Below are positions 8,472 to 15,591 of a stretch of 64,000 nt of DNA, one piece after another. The stretch comes from PALSA-129 sp050014595 (GTDB lineage: Bacteria; Acidobacteriota; Terriglobia; Bryobacterales; Bryobacteraceae). The DNA lies in the NCBI GenBank assembly GCA_050014595.1, contig JBEKDA010000001.1:209401-273400 (forward strand), given 5' to 3'. The notes below the pieces were generated by a model, which was not told where the DNA came from, ran no database searches, and worked only from the letters and a program-made list of their open reading frames with translations. Numbering within the stretch: position 1 is the first letter of the stretch; every line of letters starts with the position of its first letter. The translations under genes and the position numbers were made by a program.

Positions 8472-9965
8472 ATGGCCAGGAAAATTCCGCGCGCGCTGTG
8501 GCTGCTGCTGCCCCTGGCATACTTCCTCTTTTTTTTTGACATGGCGAGAGTGGGGCTGATCGGGCCCGACGAGCCGCGTTACGCCTCCATCGCGCGGTCG
8601 ATGGCAGCTTCCGGGGACTGGGTGACGCCCCGGCTCAACGGCCAGCCGTGGTTCGAAAAACCGGCCCTGCTCTATTGGATGGAAGGCGCCGCGTTTCGCG
8701 CCGGGCTGGGTCCGGAAGTGGCCCCGCGGCTTCCGGTGGGGCTGCTCGGCTGCGCATTCCTGGCGTTCTACTGGTGGATACTGAATCGCGAGTTCGGATG
8801 CGCGCCGGCCAGTTTTGCCACGGTGATTCTGGGCACGTCGGCTGGGTGGATCGTCTGCTCGCAAGTAGGCGTTCCGGATCTGCCGCTCACCGCGACCTAT
8901 TCGGCCGCCATGCTGCTGGCATTGCCTTGGGTGACACGGCGCGACCCCAAGCTGCTGCCCGCGGCCGCCGTGTGTCTGGCGTTGGCGGTGCTGGCCAAAG
9001 GCCTGGTCCCGCTGGTGCTGGTCACGCCACTGCTGTACCCGTGGGGCCGTCCCGTGCGGACAGCCTGGCGCGACAATCTCATCTGGCTGCAGCCGCGCAT
9101 TGTCTTGCCTTTCCTGGTGGTGGTCCTGCCCTGGTACGTGCTGTGCACACTGCGCAACGGCCCGGCGTTCCTGAAAGATTTCCTCTGGAAGCATCACGTC
9201 GAGCGCTTTGTCTCCGCCGCGGCTCTGCAGCATGGACAGCCCTTCTGGTTCTACCTGCCGATCGTGCTGGCGGCGCTGCTGCCGTGGACTCCGCTCGCGG
9301 GGCTGGCTCTGCGCCGCGCCTTCCTCCGCGATCCGCGCCGCTGGTTCCTGCTTTGCTGGCTCTTGCTGGTGCTGGTCTTCTTTTCCGCGTCCGTCAACAA
9401 ACTGCCGGCGTATATTCTTCCACTGCTGCCGGCCGCCGCCGCTCTGCTGGGACTGGGCCTGGCCGAAGCCGGCGGCGCCGCGCCTTATCTGGCGGGTTGC
9501 AGCGTCCTGCTGGTAGCGTTCGCCATCGCCGCTCCCATACTTCCTTCGGCCGTTCCCTCGGGTATTTCGCATGCCATGCCGCCGCCCTTTCGCTGGTTCT
9601 GGCTGCTTCCCCTGGCGCTGGCCGCTGGAGTGTGGATGCTGGAACGCCGCGGCCGCCGCCTGGCCGCCGTGCTCTCGATCGCCGCCGGCGCCGCGGCCGG
9701 AACCGTCTACCTGAAACAGGCGGCGGGGCCCGACCTGGATCGCACGGCGTCGGCCCGAGGGCTGTGGCGGGACATCGCTCCGCGCGCGGCCGACATCTGC
9801 ATCGACTGGCTTCCGCGCGGCACACAATACTCGCTCGACTACTATTCGGCCGTCCCGCTGCCCGATTGTGCCCACCACCCCAAGCCGATTGAGCTGCTGC
9901 AGGTGCAAGGCCAGCCGCCGCTCCTGATGCCACCAGCCCACCGTGCGGCCCAGGTGGGTAAATGA
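8472..9965 (+). CDS. ArnT-like membrane glycosyltransferase (GT-C, PMT_2)
   Basis: I place the start at MARKIPRALW (8472), just after AGGAGA; longer frames overlap the divergent gene. The product is 497 aa. After a first membrane helix comes RVGLIGPDEPRYASIAR: the acidic DEPRYA signature of ArnT/PMT_2 transferases, which carries the catalytic acid of the first periplasmic loop. GDWVTPRLNGQPWFEKPAL follows, also typical. About eleven hydrophobic helices precede a short soluble tail (SARGLWRDIAPRAADICIDW). Such enzymes transfer a sugar from an undecaprenyl-phosphate donor to lipid A or another envelope acceptor; the acceptor here cannot be told. It may serve the same surface-glycan task as the gene at 3814. 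Confidence 0.85.
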   Translation: MARKIPRALWLLLPLAYFLFFFDMARVGLIGPDEPRYASIARSMAASGDWVTPRLNGQPWFEKPALLYWMEGAAFRAGLGPEVAPRLPVGLLGCAFLAFYWWILNREFGCAPASFATVILGTSAGWIVCSQVGVPDLPLTATYSAAMLLALPWVTRRDPKLLPAAAVCLALAVLAKGLVPLVLVTPLLYPWGRPVRTAWRDNLIWLQPRIVLPFLVVVLPWYVLCTLRNGPAFLKDFLWKHHVERFVSAAALQHGQPFWFYLPIVLAALLPWTPLAGLALRRAFLRDPRRWFLLCWLLLVLVFFSASVNKLPAYILPLLPAAAALLGLGLAEAGGAAPYLAGCSVLLVAFAIAAPILPSAVPSGISHAMPPPFRWFWLLPLALAAGVWMLERRGRRLAAVLSIAAGAAAGTVYLKQAAGPDLDRTASARGLWRDIAPRAADICIDWLPRGTQYSLDYYSAVPLPDCAHHPKPIELLQVQGQPPLLMPPAHRAAQVGK

Positions 9966-10022
9966 TCCAGGGTTGACCAGCATGCCCGCGGCATTGTACC
10001 CTCACGTTTCCAGGGTGAAATC

Positions 10023-11069
10023 ATGATTCTGCCTCACGATACAACCACTTTGACGTATTTAATGATCCTCAGCCTGGTCTGTTTGGGCTCCTGGGCCAAC
10101 TTCTACAAACTGGCCGGCAAGTGGCGCTTCGAACTTTTCTGTTTCGATTTCGCCCTTGGCTTGGCGGCAGTGGCCCTGATTCTAGCCCTTACGGCAGGCA
10201 ACCTGGGCTTCGACGGCTTCAATTTCCGCGACGACCTGATGAGCGCGGGCAAGCGAGAATGGCTGTTCGGGTTCCTGGGAGCGGTGCTTTTCAATTTCGC
10301 CAACATGCTGATGATTGCGGCCGTGTCGGTGGCCGGGATCTCCCTGACTTTCCCGGTTGGTTTCGGCTTCGCCTTCATCGTCGGGTCCGCCATCAGCTAC
10401 GCGACGGGGCCCGGCGTCAACCCGGCATTCCTCTTCGGCGGTTGCGCGCTGCTGGCCCTGGCGGTCATCCTGAACTGCTCGGCTTTTTCGCGGCTGGGCG
10501 TTTTGAAGCACGAGAACCAGGCGCGCGCCGGAACCGCCAAGAGCACGCGGCGGCCCTCTTCGATGCAGGGAATCATTCTGGCGATGCTCGGCGGCGGCCT
10601 GATGGGAACTTTTCCGCCGCTGTTGGCAAAAGCGCAGATCGTGGAGATCGGCCTCGGACCCTACTCGCTCATGGCGATCTTCGGAGTGGGGGTGTTGTTC
10701 TCGACCTTCGTATTCAACCTGTTCTTCATGAATCTGCCGATCGAAGGCGACCCGCTGGAATTCACCGCCTACCTGAAAGGCTCCATGCGGCAGCACGCGA
10801 TGGGCGCAATCGGCGGCGGGCTGTGGGCCCTCGGAGCCACGGCCGCTCTGGTGACGACCACGCCCAAAGGCGATACCCATCTGCCGCAGGCGACTCTCGA
10901 CCTGCTGTCTCAATCGGCTCCGCTGCTGGCCGCGCTCTTCGGCCTGCTGGTCTGGAGAGAATACAAGGGCGGCGATCTGCGGGTGAAGCTCTCCGCGGTT
11001 CTGATGCTGCTGCTTTTTGCGGGGGGCGTGGCCGCCATCTCGCTGGCGTCGTTCTACACACGCACGTAA
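10023..11069 (+). CDS. DMT-superfamily transporter, sugar/ureide-permease-like
   Basis: The 348-aa product starts at an ATG with AGGGTGA 6 nt upstream. It has about ten membrane helices in two halves, the DMT/GRP arrangement: SLVCLGSWANFYKL in helix 1, GAVLFNFANMLMIAAVSVAG, LTFPVGFGFAFIVGSAISY in the first half and GGGLMGTFPPLLAKAQ in the second. This resembles glucose/ribose porters and ureide permease-like proteins, which move small polar solutes. Its stop (11067-11069) abuts the convergent stop of the LacD-like aldolase, so a link to tagatose or galactose catabolism is possible but not proven. Confidence 0.7.
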   Translation: MILPHDTTTLTYLMILSLVCLGSWANFYKLAGKWRFELFCFDFALGLAAVALILALTAGNLGFDGFNFRDDLMSAGKREWLFGFLGAVLFNFANMLMIAAVSVAGISLTFPVGFGFAFIVGSAISYATGPGVNPAFLFGGCALLALAVILNCSAFSRLGVLKHENQARAGTAKSTRRPSSMQGIILAMLGGGLMGTFPPLLAKAQIVEIGLGPYSLMAIFGVGVLFSTFVFNLFFMNLPIEGDPLEFTAYLKGSMRQHAMGAIGGGLWALGATAALVTTTPKGDTHLPQATLDLLSQSAPLLAALFGLLVWREYKGGDLRVKLSAVLMLLLFAGGVAAISLASFYTRT

Positions 11070-12080
11070 TCAGGCCGGCGCTTGCATCCCCAGCTTGGCG
11101 TACCAGGGCGTGGCCGGGCGAATCGCCTCGTTCACCGCGTTGATGTTGCGCACGCCTTCGCGCTGCAGCCACTCTTCGAGTCCCTTGGCGCCCTGTTTGG
11201 CGTACACCGGAATGCCTTCCTTCCAGGTGGCGCGCCCGCACAGCACGCCCGAATAATCCGTGCCGGCCTCCGCGGCCATTCTCAGCGATTCGGTGAATTG
11301 GGCGTTGCCCACGCCGGCGCTCAGATAAATGAACGGCCGCGAGGCCAGGGCCGCCGCCTCGCGGAAATGGCCGAGCGCTTCCTCGCGGGTGTAGGCCTTC
11401 TGTCCTCCGTAGACGCTGGAGCCTTCGACGAACTCGGCGTTCACCGGCACTTCCACCTTCAACACGTCCACGCGGTACCGCGGCTTGGAGAACTCCTGCA
11501 TGCTTTTCTTAACCACCGAGGGCTTGGCTTTGGCATACTCCAGCCCTTTCTCGTCACCGCCTTTCGGATCGTAGCCCACGAATTCCAGGAAGAAAGGGAT
11601 TTCCCAAGTTTCGCATTCCGCGCCGATGCGTTCCACAAAAGCATGCTTGATATCGTTGATGGCGGCCTCTTCATAGGGCGTGTAGTAGATGAGAATCTTG
11701 ACCGCGTCGGCGCCCCAATCGGCGATGCGTTTGGCGGAAACGTGCGGCAGCAGATCGGGGAGCCGGCCGGGCCGCGTGTTGTCGTAGCCGCTCAACTCAT
11801 ACGCCAGAAGGAGCCCGGCGTTGGAACTGCGCGCGTGGCTGGCCTCCAGGCCGAATTCCGGGTCGAGCAGAATGGCGCTGGCGTGCGGGGTCAGAACTTT
11901 CGTCACCACCGTCTTGAATTCGCCCATCATGGCGGGAGTGATCTCTTTGACACTCACGCCGCGCGCCGCGGCCAGGGATTTCTGCAAGCTGCCGCGTTGA
12001 TCCATGGCGGCCGCGGCAATGACGCCGCGTTGGTTGGCCAGCGCTTTCATGCGCTTCAATTTGCCTTCAGAAAGTTTCAT
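11070..12080 (-). CDS. lacD: Tagatose 1,6-diphosphate aldolase (LacD family)
   Basis: The product is 336 aa from MKLSEGKLKRMKAL (12080). An ATG 33 nt further upstream is possible; neither has a strong ribosome-binding site. The class I aldolase features of LacD are visible: AAAAMDQRGSLQKSL near the start, ILLDPEFGLEA, VKILIYYTPYE, PFFLEFVGYDPKG, and VDVLKVEVPVN, whose lysine would form the Schiff base, followed by YLSAGVGNAQF and GVLCGRATWKEGI. The family splits D-tagatose 1,6-bisphosphate into dihydroxyacetone phosphate and glyceraldehyde 3-phosphate, and some members accept related ketose bisphosphates. It is monocistronic here; a tagatose kinase or isomerase is not in the window. Confidence 0.88.
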   Translation of the reverse strand: MKLSEGKLKRMKALANQRGVIAAAAMDQRGSLQKSLAAARGVSVKEITPAMMGEFKTVVTKVLTPHASAILLDPEFGLEASHARSSNAGLLLAYELSGYDNTRPGRLPDLLPHVSAKRIADWGADAVKILIYYTPYEEAAINDIKHAFVERIGAECETWEIPFFLEFVGYDPKGGDEKGLEYAKAKPSVVKKSMQEFSKPRYRVDVLKVEVPVNAEFVEGSSVYGGQKAYTREEALGHFREAAALASRPFIYLSAGVGNAQFTESLRMAAEAGTDYSGVLCGRATWKEGIPVYAKQGAKGLEEWLQREGVRNINAVNEAIRPATPWYAKLGMQAPA

Positions 12081-12186
12081 GGCAACATTATGGCATGAGA
12101 CAATGAGGGCCATGCGGTTCGCTCGACACCCCGGCCGTGGTTTTCTGGTTCCGCCTCATGCCGCCGATTCTACCGCTTCATTTGTG

Positions 12187-12215
12187 TTGACAACTGACAA
12201 GTGTTACTTTACGGT
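12187..12215 (+). promoter_or_regulatory. Probable higBA promoter with TGACAA direct repeats
   Basis: TTGACA at 12187-12192, a 17-nt spacer and TACGGT at 12210-12215 form a plausible sigma70-type promoter ending 8 bp before the higB ATG. The -35 region carries a tandem TGACAA-C-TGACAA, a candidate operator half-site pair for autorepression by the HigBA complex. The promoter reading is from sequence; the operator role is inference. Confidence 0.55.
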
Positions 12216-12223
12216 GTATCCTG

Positions 12224-12502
12224 ATGATTAGGAGCTTCAAGCATCGTGGCCTCAAACGGCTCTATGAACGCGGTGACCGCAGCGGGATACGTCCCGACCT
12301 GTTGGAGACGGTTGAACGAATCCTTACGGTTCTCGACACGGCCATCACACCGCAAGCTCTGGATATTCCCCGCTATCGCCTGCATCCACTCAAAGGCGAC
12401 TTGAAGGGGCTGTGGTCCGTGACGGTGCGGGCCAACTGGCGCATCATTTTCCGTTTTGAAGGAGCGGACGCGTTTGACGTTGAACTGATCGACTACCACT
12501 AG
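12224..12502 (+). CDS. higB: HigB-like RelE-superfamily toxin
   Basis: The 92-aa product begins MIRSFKHRGLKRLYERGDRS and ends in YRLHPLKGDLKGLWSVTVRA, NWRIIFRFEGADAFDVELID, the HigB/RelE fold signature with a basic patch and the NWRI.F strand. HigB toxins are ribosome-dependent mRNA interferases. It has the usual length (about 92 aa) and lies 17 bp upstream of higA, the toxin-first order typical of HigBA. Expression is probably from the promoter directly in front. Confidence 0.92.
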   Translation: MIRSFKHRGLKRLYERGDRSGIRPDLLETVERILTVLDTAITPQALDIPRYRLHPLKGDLKGLWSVTVRANWRIIFRFEGADAFDVELIDYH

Positions 12503-12519
12503 AGAAGGGGAAAACCGCC

Positions 12520-12825
12520 ATGCCCATGAAAAACCCCGTACATCCGGGTCGCATCGTCCGGCATGATTGCCTTGAGCCGTTGGGCCTGTCTGTAACCGCG
12601 GGCGCAAAGGTCCTCGGCGTCACCCGGCAAGCACTTAACAATGTCGTCAACGGAAAGTCTGGTATCAGCCCGGAGATGGCTATCCGGCTAACGAAGGCAT
12701 TCGGTAGCACGGAGGAAACGTGGTTGCGGATGCAAGTTGCCTATGATCTCGCGGCAGCCCGCAAGAACGAAGGCAAAATCAAGGTCCGCCGCCAACCCGT
12801 GCCGCAAGAATTGCACGTGCAGTAA
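12520..12825 (+). CDS. higA: HigA-like antitoxin, HTH XRE family
   Basis: The 101-aa product starts at an ATG preceded by GAAGGGG. It begins MPMKNPVHPGRIVRHDCLEP and contains a helix-turn-helix: SVTAGAKVLGVTRQALNNVV, then NGKSGISPEMAIRLTKAF. This is the HigA/VapI type. It would neutralise the HigB toxin by direct binding and repress the shared promoter. Order, spacing and lengths fit an intact module; nothing in either gene looks broken. Confidence 0.92.
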   Translation: MPMKNPVHPGRIVRHDCLEPLGLSVTAGAKVLGVTRQALNNVVNGKSGISPEMAIRLTKAFGSTEETWLRMQVAYDLAAARKNEGKIKVRRQPVPQELHVQ

Positions 12826-12931
12826 GAACTCTGCGGTGGGACCGTTGAGCGGGCTTGACAGCCTGTTCCGGGCAAGCTAAACGCATGCCACGGGAACCCA
12901 CTCCCTCACGGTCGTGGCTCGCATCGGGACC

Positions 12932-14683
12932 CTACCGGAAATTGTCCACAATCACCAGGTTGGTCTGGCTCTGGTCCACGCGGGGATAGAGGACGGTTTT
13001 GCCGTCGGGCGAAACCGAGAATGTCGACGATCCAGTGTGGTCCGAATTCTTGATGTGAAATACCACTTCGCTACGCCTGGCGGCGAAATCGAAAAACGAA
13101 ACCGCCATGCCGCGGGCGGCGCGATCGAGTTCCAGGTAATAAACGCCGTCATGGACGGGCTGAATGGTGGTGGACCATGTGAGGTCGTGTTCTGGGATGA
13201 TGGCTTCTTCCTCTTCACCGCCGGCTACGGGGACGCGCCAGAAGGTGCGGCGATCGCGAAAGTAGATATACTTGCCGTCGGCCGACTCCACCGGCTGCGC
13301 TGCGCCAAACCGCTTCGAGAGCTGTACCGGGCTGCCGCCATTGAGCGAGGCCTTCCAGATCTGGCCGCGCGTCGACTGGAAGTAAATGGTCTTGCCGTCG
13401 TGTGAAAAGGAGCCGTTGATGGCGTCCATCTGCACGTTCGTGGGTTTGCTCGCGGCCACGGCCGGCAGCGTGTAGAGTTCGATGCCGCGATCGCCGGAGG
13501 CGTCGAAGATCAGCAGGTTGCCGTCAGGCGACCAGCGCACGCGCGCGAGGTCCGGCCCATTGAGATGGGTCATCTGGACGCGGTTGTTGCCATCGGCGTC
13601 GCAGAGCCAGATTTCGTCGTGGCCGGTCTGGTCGGAGATGTCGGCAATCTTTTTGCCGTCGGGCGAATAGCGGGGGCAGGATTCACGGCCGGTGGAGCGG
13701 ATGACGGGGTGGTCCTCGCCGGCGGCGTCGCGCTTGCCCAACGCGCCGCACCAGATGGAGGAGACGGTGGGGCTCACGGTATACACCAGGCGGTTGCCGG
13801 CGGGCGCGGCCGTGACGTAAGAAGCGTCGCGGCCCGCCAGGATGAGGTCGCGAGGGCTGCCGCCATAAGCCGGCACGCGCCAGACTTTCCAACCGCCGGC
13901 GCGGTCGCCGGTGTACATGAGGTCCTGGCCGTCGCGCGTCCAGGTGATGCCGCGAATGGCGTGGTCGTCGAAAGTGAGGCGGCGCGGATTGGCGCCGGTG
14001 AGGTCGCAGAGAAAAATATCGGCGCCGCCGGAGACGGTGCCGCGGACGAAAGCGATGGTGTTGCCGTCGGGCGATACCACGGGCGTGGAATCGCCGTCGG
14101 TGCCGGCGGGCGGATGGGTAATGGGGCGGATGGCGCCGGTATCGAGAGTCAGGATGGCGAGCGAGGCGGGCTGCTTGTCGGCGGTTTCGACCACCACCAG
14201 CGAGCGGCCGTCGTGCATCCAGGAAACCGCCGGGAAGGGCTGCGTTTCGTCGCCGGGAGCGGCGCATCCCGGGAATTTGCGTTCATCGGCGGGCGATGCG
14301 GTGGAGATCACCACGCAAGCCGCGCCCTGGTCTTCCACGCGCACGAAGGCGATACGGGCGCCGTCGGGCGACCAGGCAGGGCTGACGTCGTTACCCGCCG
14401 AGCGAGTCAACTGCAACGGCTCGCCCTTGGGCACGCCGCGCATCATCACATGAAACACGTCGTCCTTCGAGGACGTGCCCCGGGCGCTGTAGGCCAGCCG
14501 CGCGCCGTCCGGCGAGAAGACCGGATAGGCCTTGGCGCCGGGCTCGTTCGAGATCTCAACGGACTTGGGCACGGCCGAAGGTCCGGTGGCCAGGCGCCCC
14601 AACAGCGTAACCACCGCGCCCACCGAGCAGAGGCACAGCGCCAGAAGAACCGCCGGTCGGCGGAAGAAAGTGCCGGATGGCAT
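12932..14683 (-). CDS. Membrane-anchored PD40/TolB-like beta-propeller protein
   Basis: I start at MPSGTFFRRPAVLL (14683), giving 583 aa. One membrane segment lies at residues 9-30 (PAVLLALCLCSVGAVVTLLG). The rest is a chain of PD40-type blades with repeated FSPDGARLAY, WSPDGARIAF, VSPDGNTIAF, YSPDGKKIAD, WSPDGNLLIF and FSHDGKTIYF. In acidobacteria such propellers usually form the C-terminus of a Ser/Thr kinase or a winged-helix regulator; here that cytoplasmic domain is absent, so the protein is probably a periplasmic sensor or scaffold. It diverges from the DUF3108 gene at 14793. Its ligand is unknown. Confidence 0.8.
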   Translation of the reverse strand: MPSGTFFRRPAVLLALCLCSVGAVVTLLGRLATGPSAVPKSVEISNEPGAKAYPVFSPDGARLAYSARGTSSKDDVFHVMMRGVPKGEPLQLTRSAGNDVSPAWSPDGARIAFVRVEDQGAACVVISTASPADERKFPGCAAPGDETQPFPAVSWMHDGRSLVVVETADKQPASLAILTLDTGAIRPITHPPAGTDGDSTPVVSPDGNTIAFVRGTVSGGADIFLCDLTGANPRRLTFDDHAIRGITWTRDGQDLMYTGDRAGGWKVWRVPAYGGSPRDLILAGRDASYVTAAPAGNRLVYTVSPTVSSIWCGALGKRDAAGEDHPVIRSTGRESCPRYSPDGKKIADISDQTGHDEIWLCDADGNNRVQMTHLNGPDLARVRWSPDGNLLIFDASGDRGIELYTLPAVAASKPTNVQMDAINGSFSHDGKTIYFQSTRGQIWKASLNGGSPVQLSKRFGAAQPVESADGKYIYFRDRRTFWRVPVAGGEEEEAIIPEHDLTWSTTIQPVHDGVYYLELDRAARGMAVSFFDFAARRSEVVFHIKNSDHTGSSTFSVSPDGKTVLYPRVDQSQTNLVIVDNFR

Positions 14684-14792
14684 AAGCTGTATTATCTCAA
14701 CACCGGGACGCACAAACCGGGCGAAATGTTCCGGCACGATTTGCGCGGCCGATTTGCGTCACCCCGGCCCCATCTGCGACACTGACCTTTTC

Positions 14793-15527
14793 ATGACATC
14801 GAAGCCGCTCTGGGCGCTCCTGGTCTGTCTGTCTCCGGCACTGGCACAGAATAACGGCCTTCCCGACAAGGAAACGCTCTACTACAACGTCGAATGGCGG
14901 CTGATTACGGCCGGAAAAGCCAAGATTCAATGGCTCTCGGTTCCCAATAGCGGGTGGCAGGTGAACCTGCACCTGGAATCCACCGGGTTGGTTTCCAAAC
15001 TCTATAAGGTAGACGACGATTACAGCGCCAATCTCACCCAGGGCATTTGCGCCCAACTGGCGCAGATGAGCACGCACGAAGGCAGCCGCGACCGCGAAAC
15101 CAAGATCACCTTCGACTACGCCGGCCACAAGGCCGACTACCTGGAGCGGGACCGCGCCAAGAATGCCGTGTTTCTGGCCCGCGAGACCGAGATACCGGCT
15201 TGCACCCACGAGATCGCGGGCGGCCTGTATTTCCTGCGGACGTTGTCTCTGGAGCCCGGCCAGAGTACGCAAATTCCGGTGACCGATGGCAAAAAGAGTG
15301 TGCTGGCGAAAGTGGAAGCCCAGCAACGCGAAGACATCAAGACGCCCGAAGGCGTTTTCAAAACGATACGATATGAGGCTTACCTGTTCGACAACGTCCT
15401 GTATCGCCGCTCCGCGCGCCTTTACATCTGGCTGACCGACGATCGCCGCAAGCTGCCCGTGCAGATCCGCGTGCGGCTGCAATTCGCCATCGGCTCCATC
15501 ACGTTACAACTGGAAAAACACGAGTAG
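14793..15527 (+). CDS. Secreted DUF3108 protein
   Basis: The start at MTSKPLWALL (14793) gives 244 aa with a signal peptide (LVCLSPALAQ). The mature part begins KETLYYNVEWRLITAGKAKI, the DUF3108 opening, followed by ESTGLVSKLYKVDDDYSANL and, near the C-terminus, EGVFKTIRYEAYLFDNVLYR and IWLTDDRRKLPVQIRVR. The family is a periplasmic beta-rich fold of unknown function, common in Gram-negative bacteria. A longer frame upstream overlaps the divergent propeller gene and lacks a signal peptide, so I rejected it. Confidence 0.82.
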   Translation: MTSKPLWALLVCLSPALAQNNGLPDKETLYYNVEWRLITAGKAKIQWLSVPNSGWQVNLHLESTGLVSKLYKVDDDYSANLTQGICAQLAQMSTHEGSRDRETKITFDYAGHKADYLERDRAKNAVFLARETEIPACTHEIAGGLYFLRTLSLEPGQSTQIPVTDGKKSVLAKVEAQQREDIKTPEGVFKTIRYEAYLFDNVLYRRSARLYIWLTDDRRKLPVQIRVRLQFAIGSITLQLEKHE

Positions 15528-15591
15528 GCCAGGCTTTAATCTGCAACATATCGTCTCCAGTTTTCGTAATGGGTAGAGACCGGGGTACCCC

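Noticed and set aside
8409..9983. 524-aa minus-strand frame
   Set aside because: Antisense to the ArnT-like glycosyltransferase; Gln/Arg-rich with no membrane segments or motifs.
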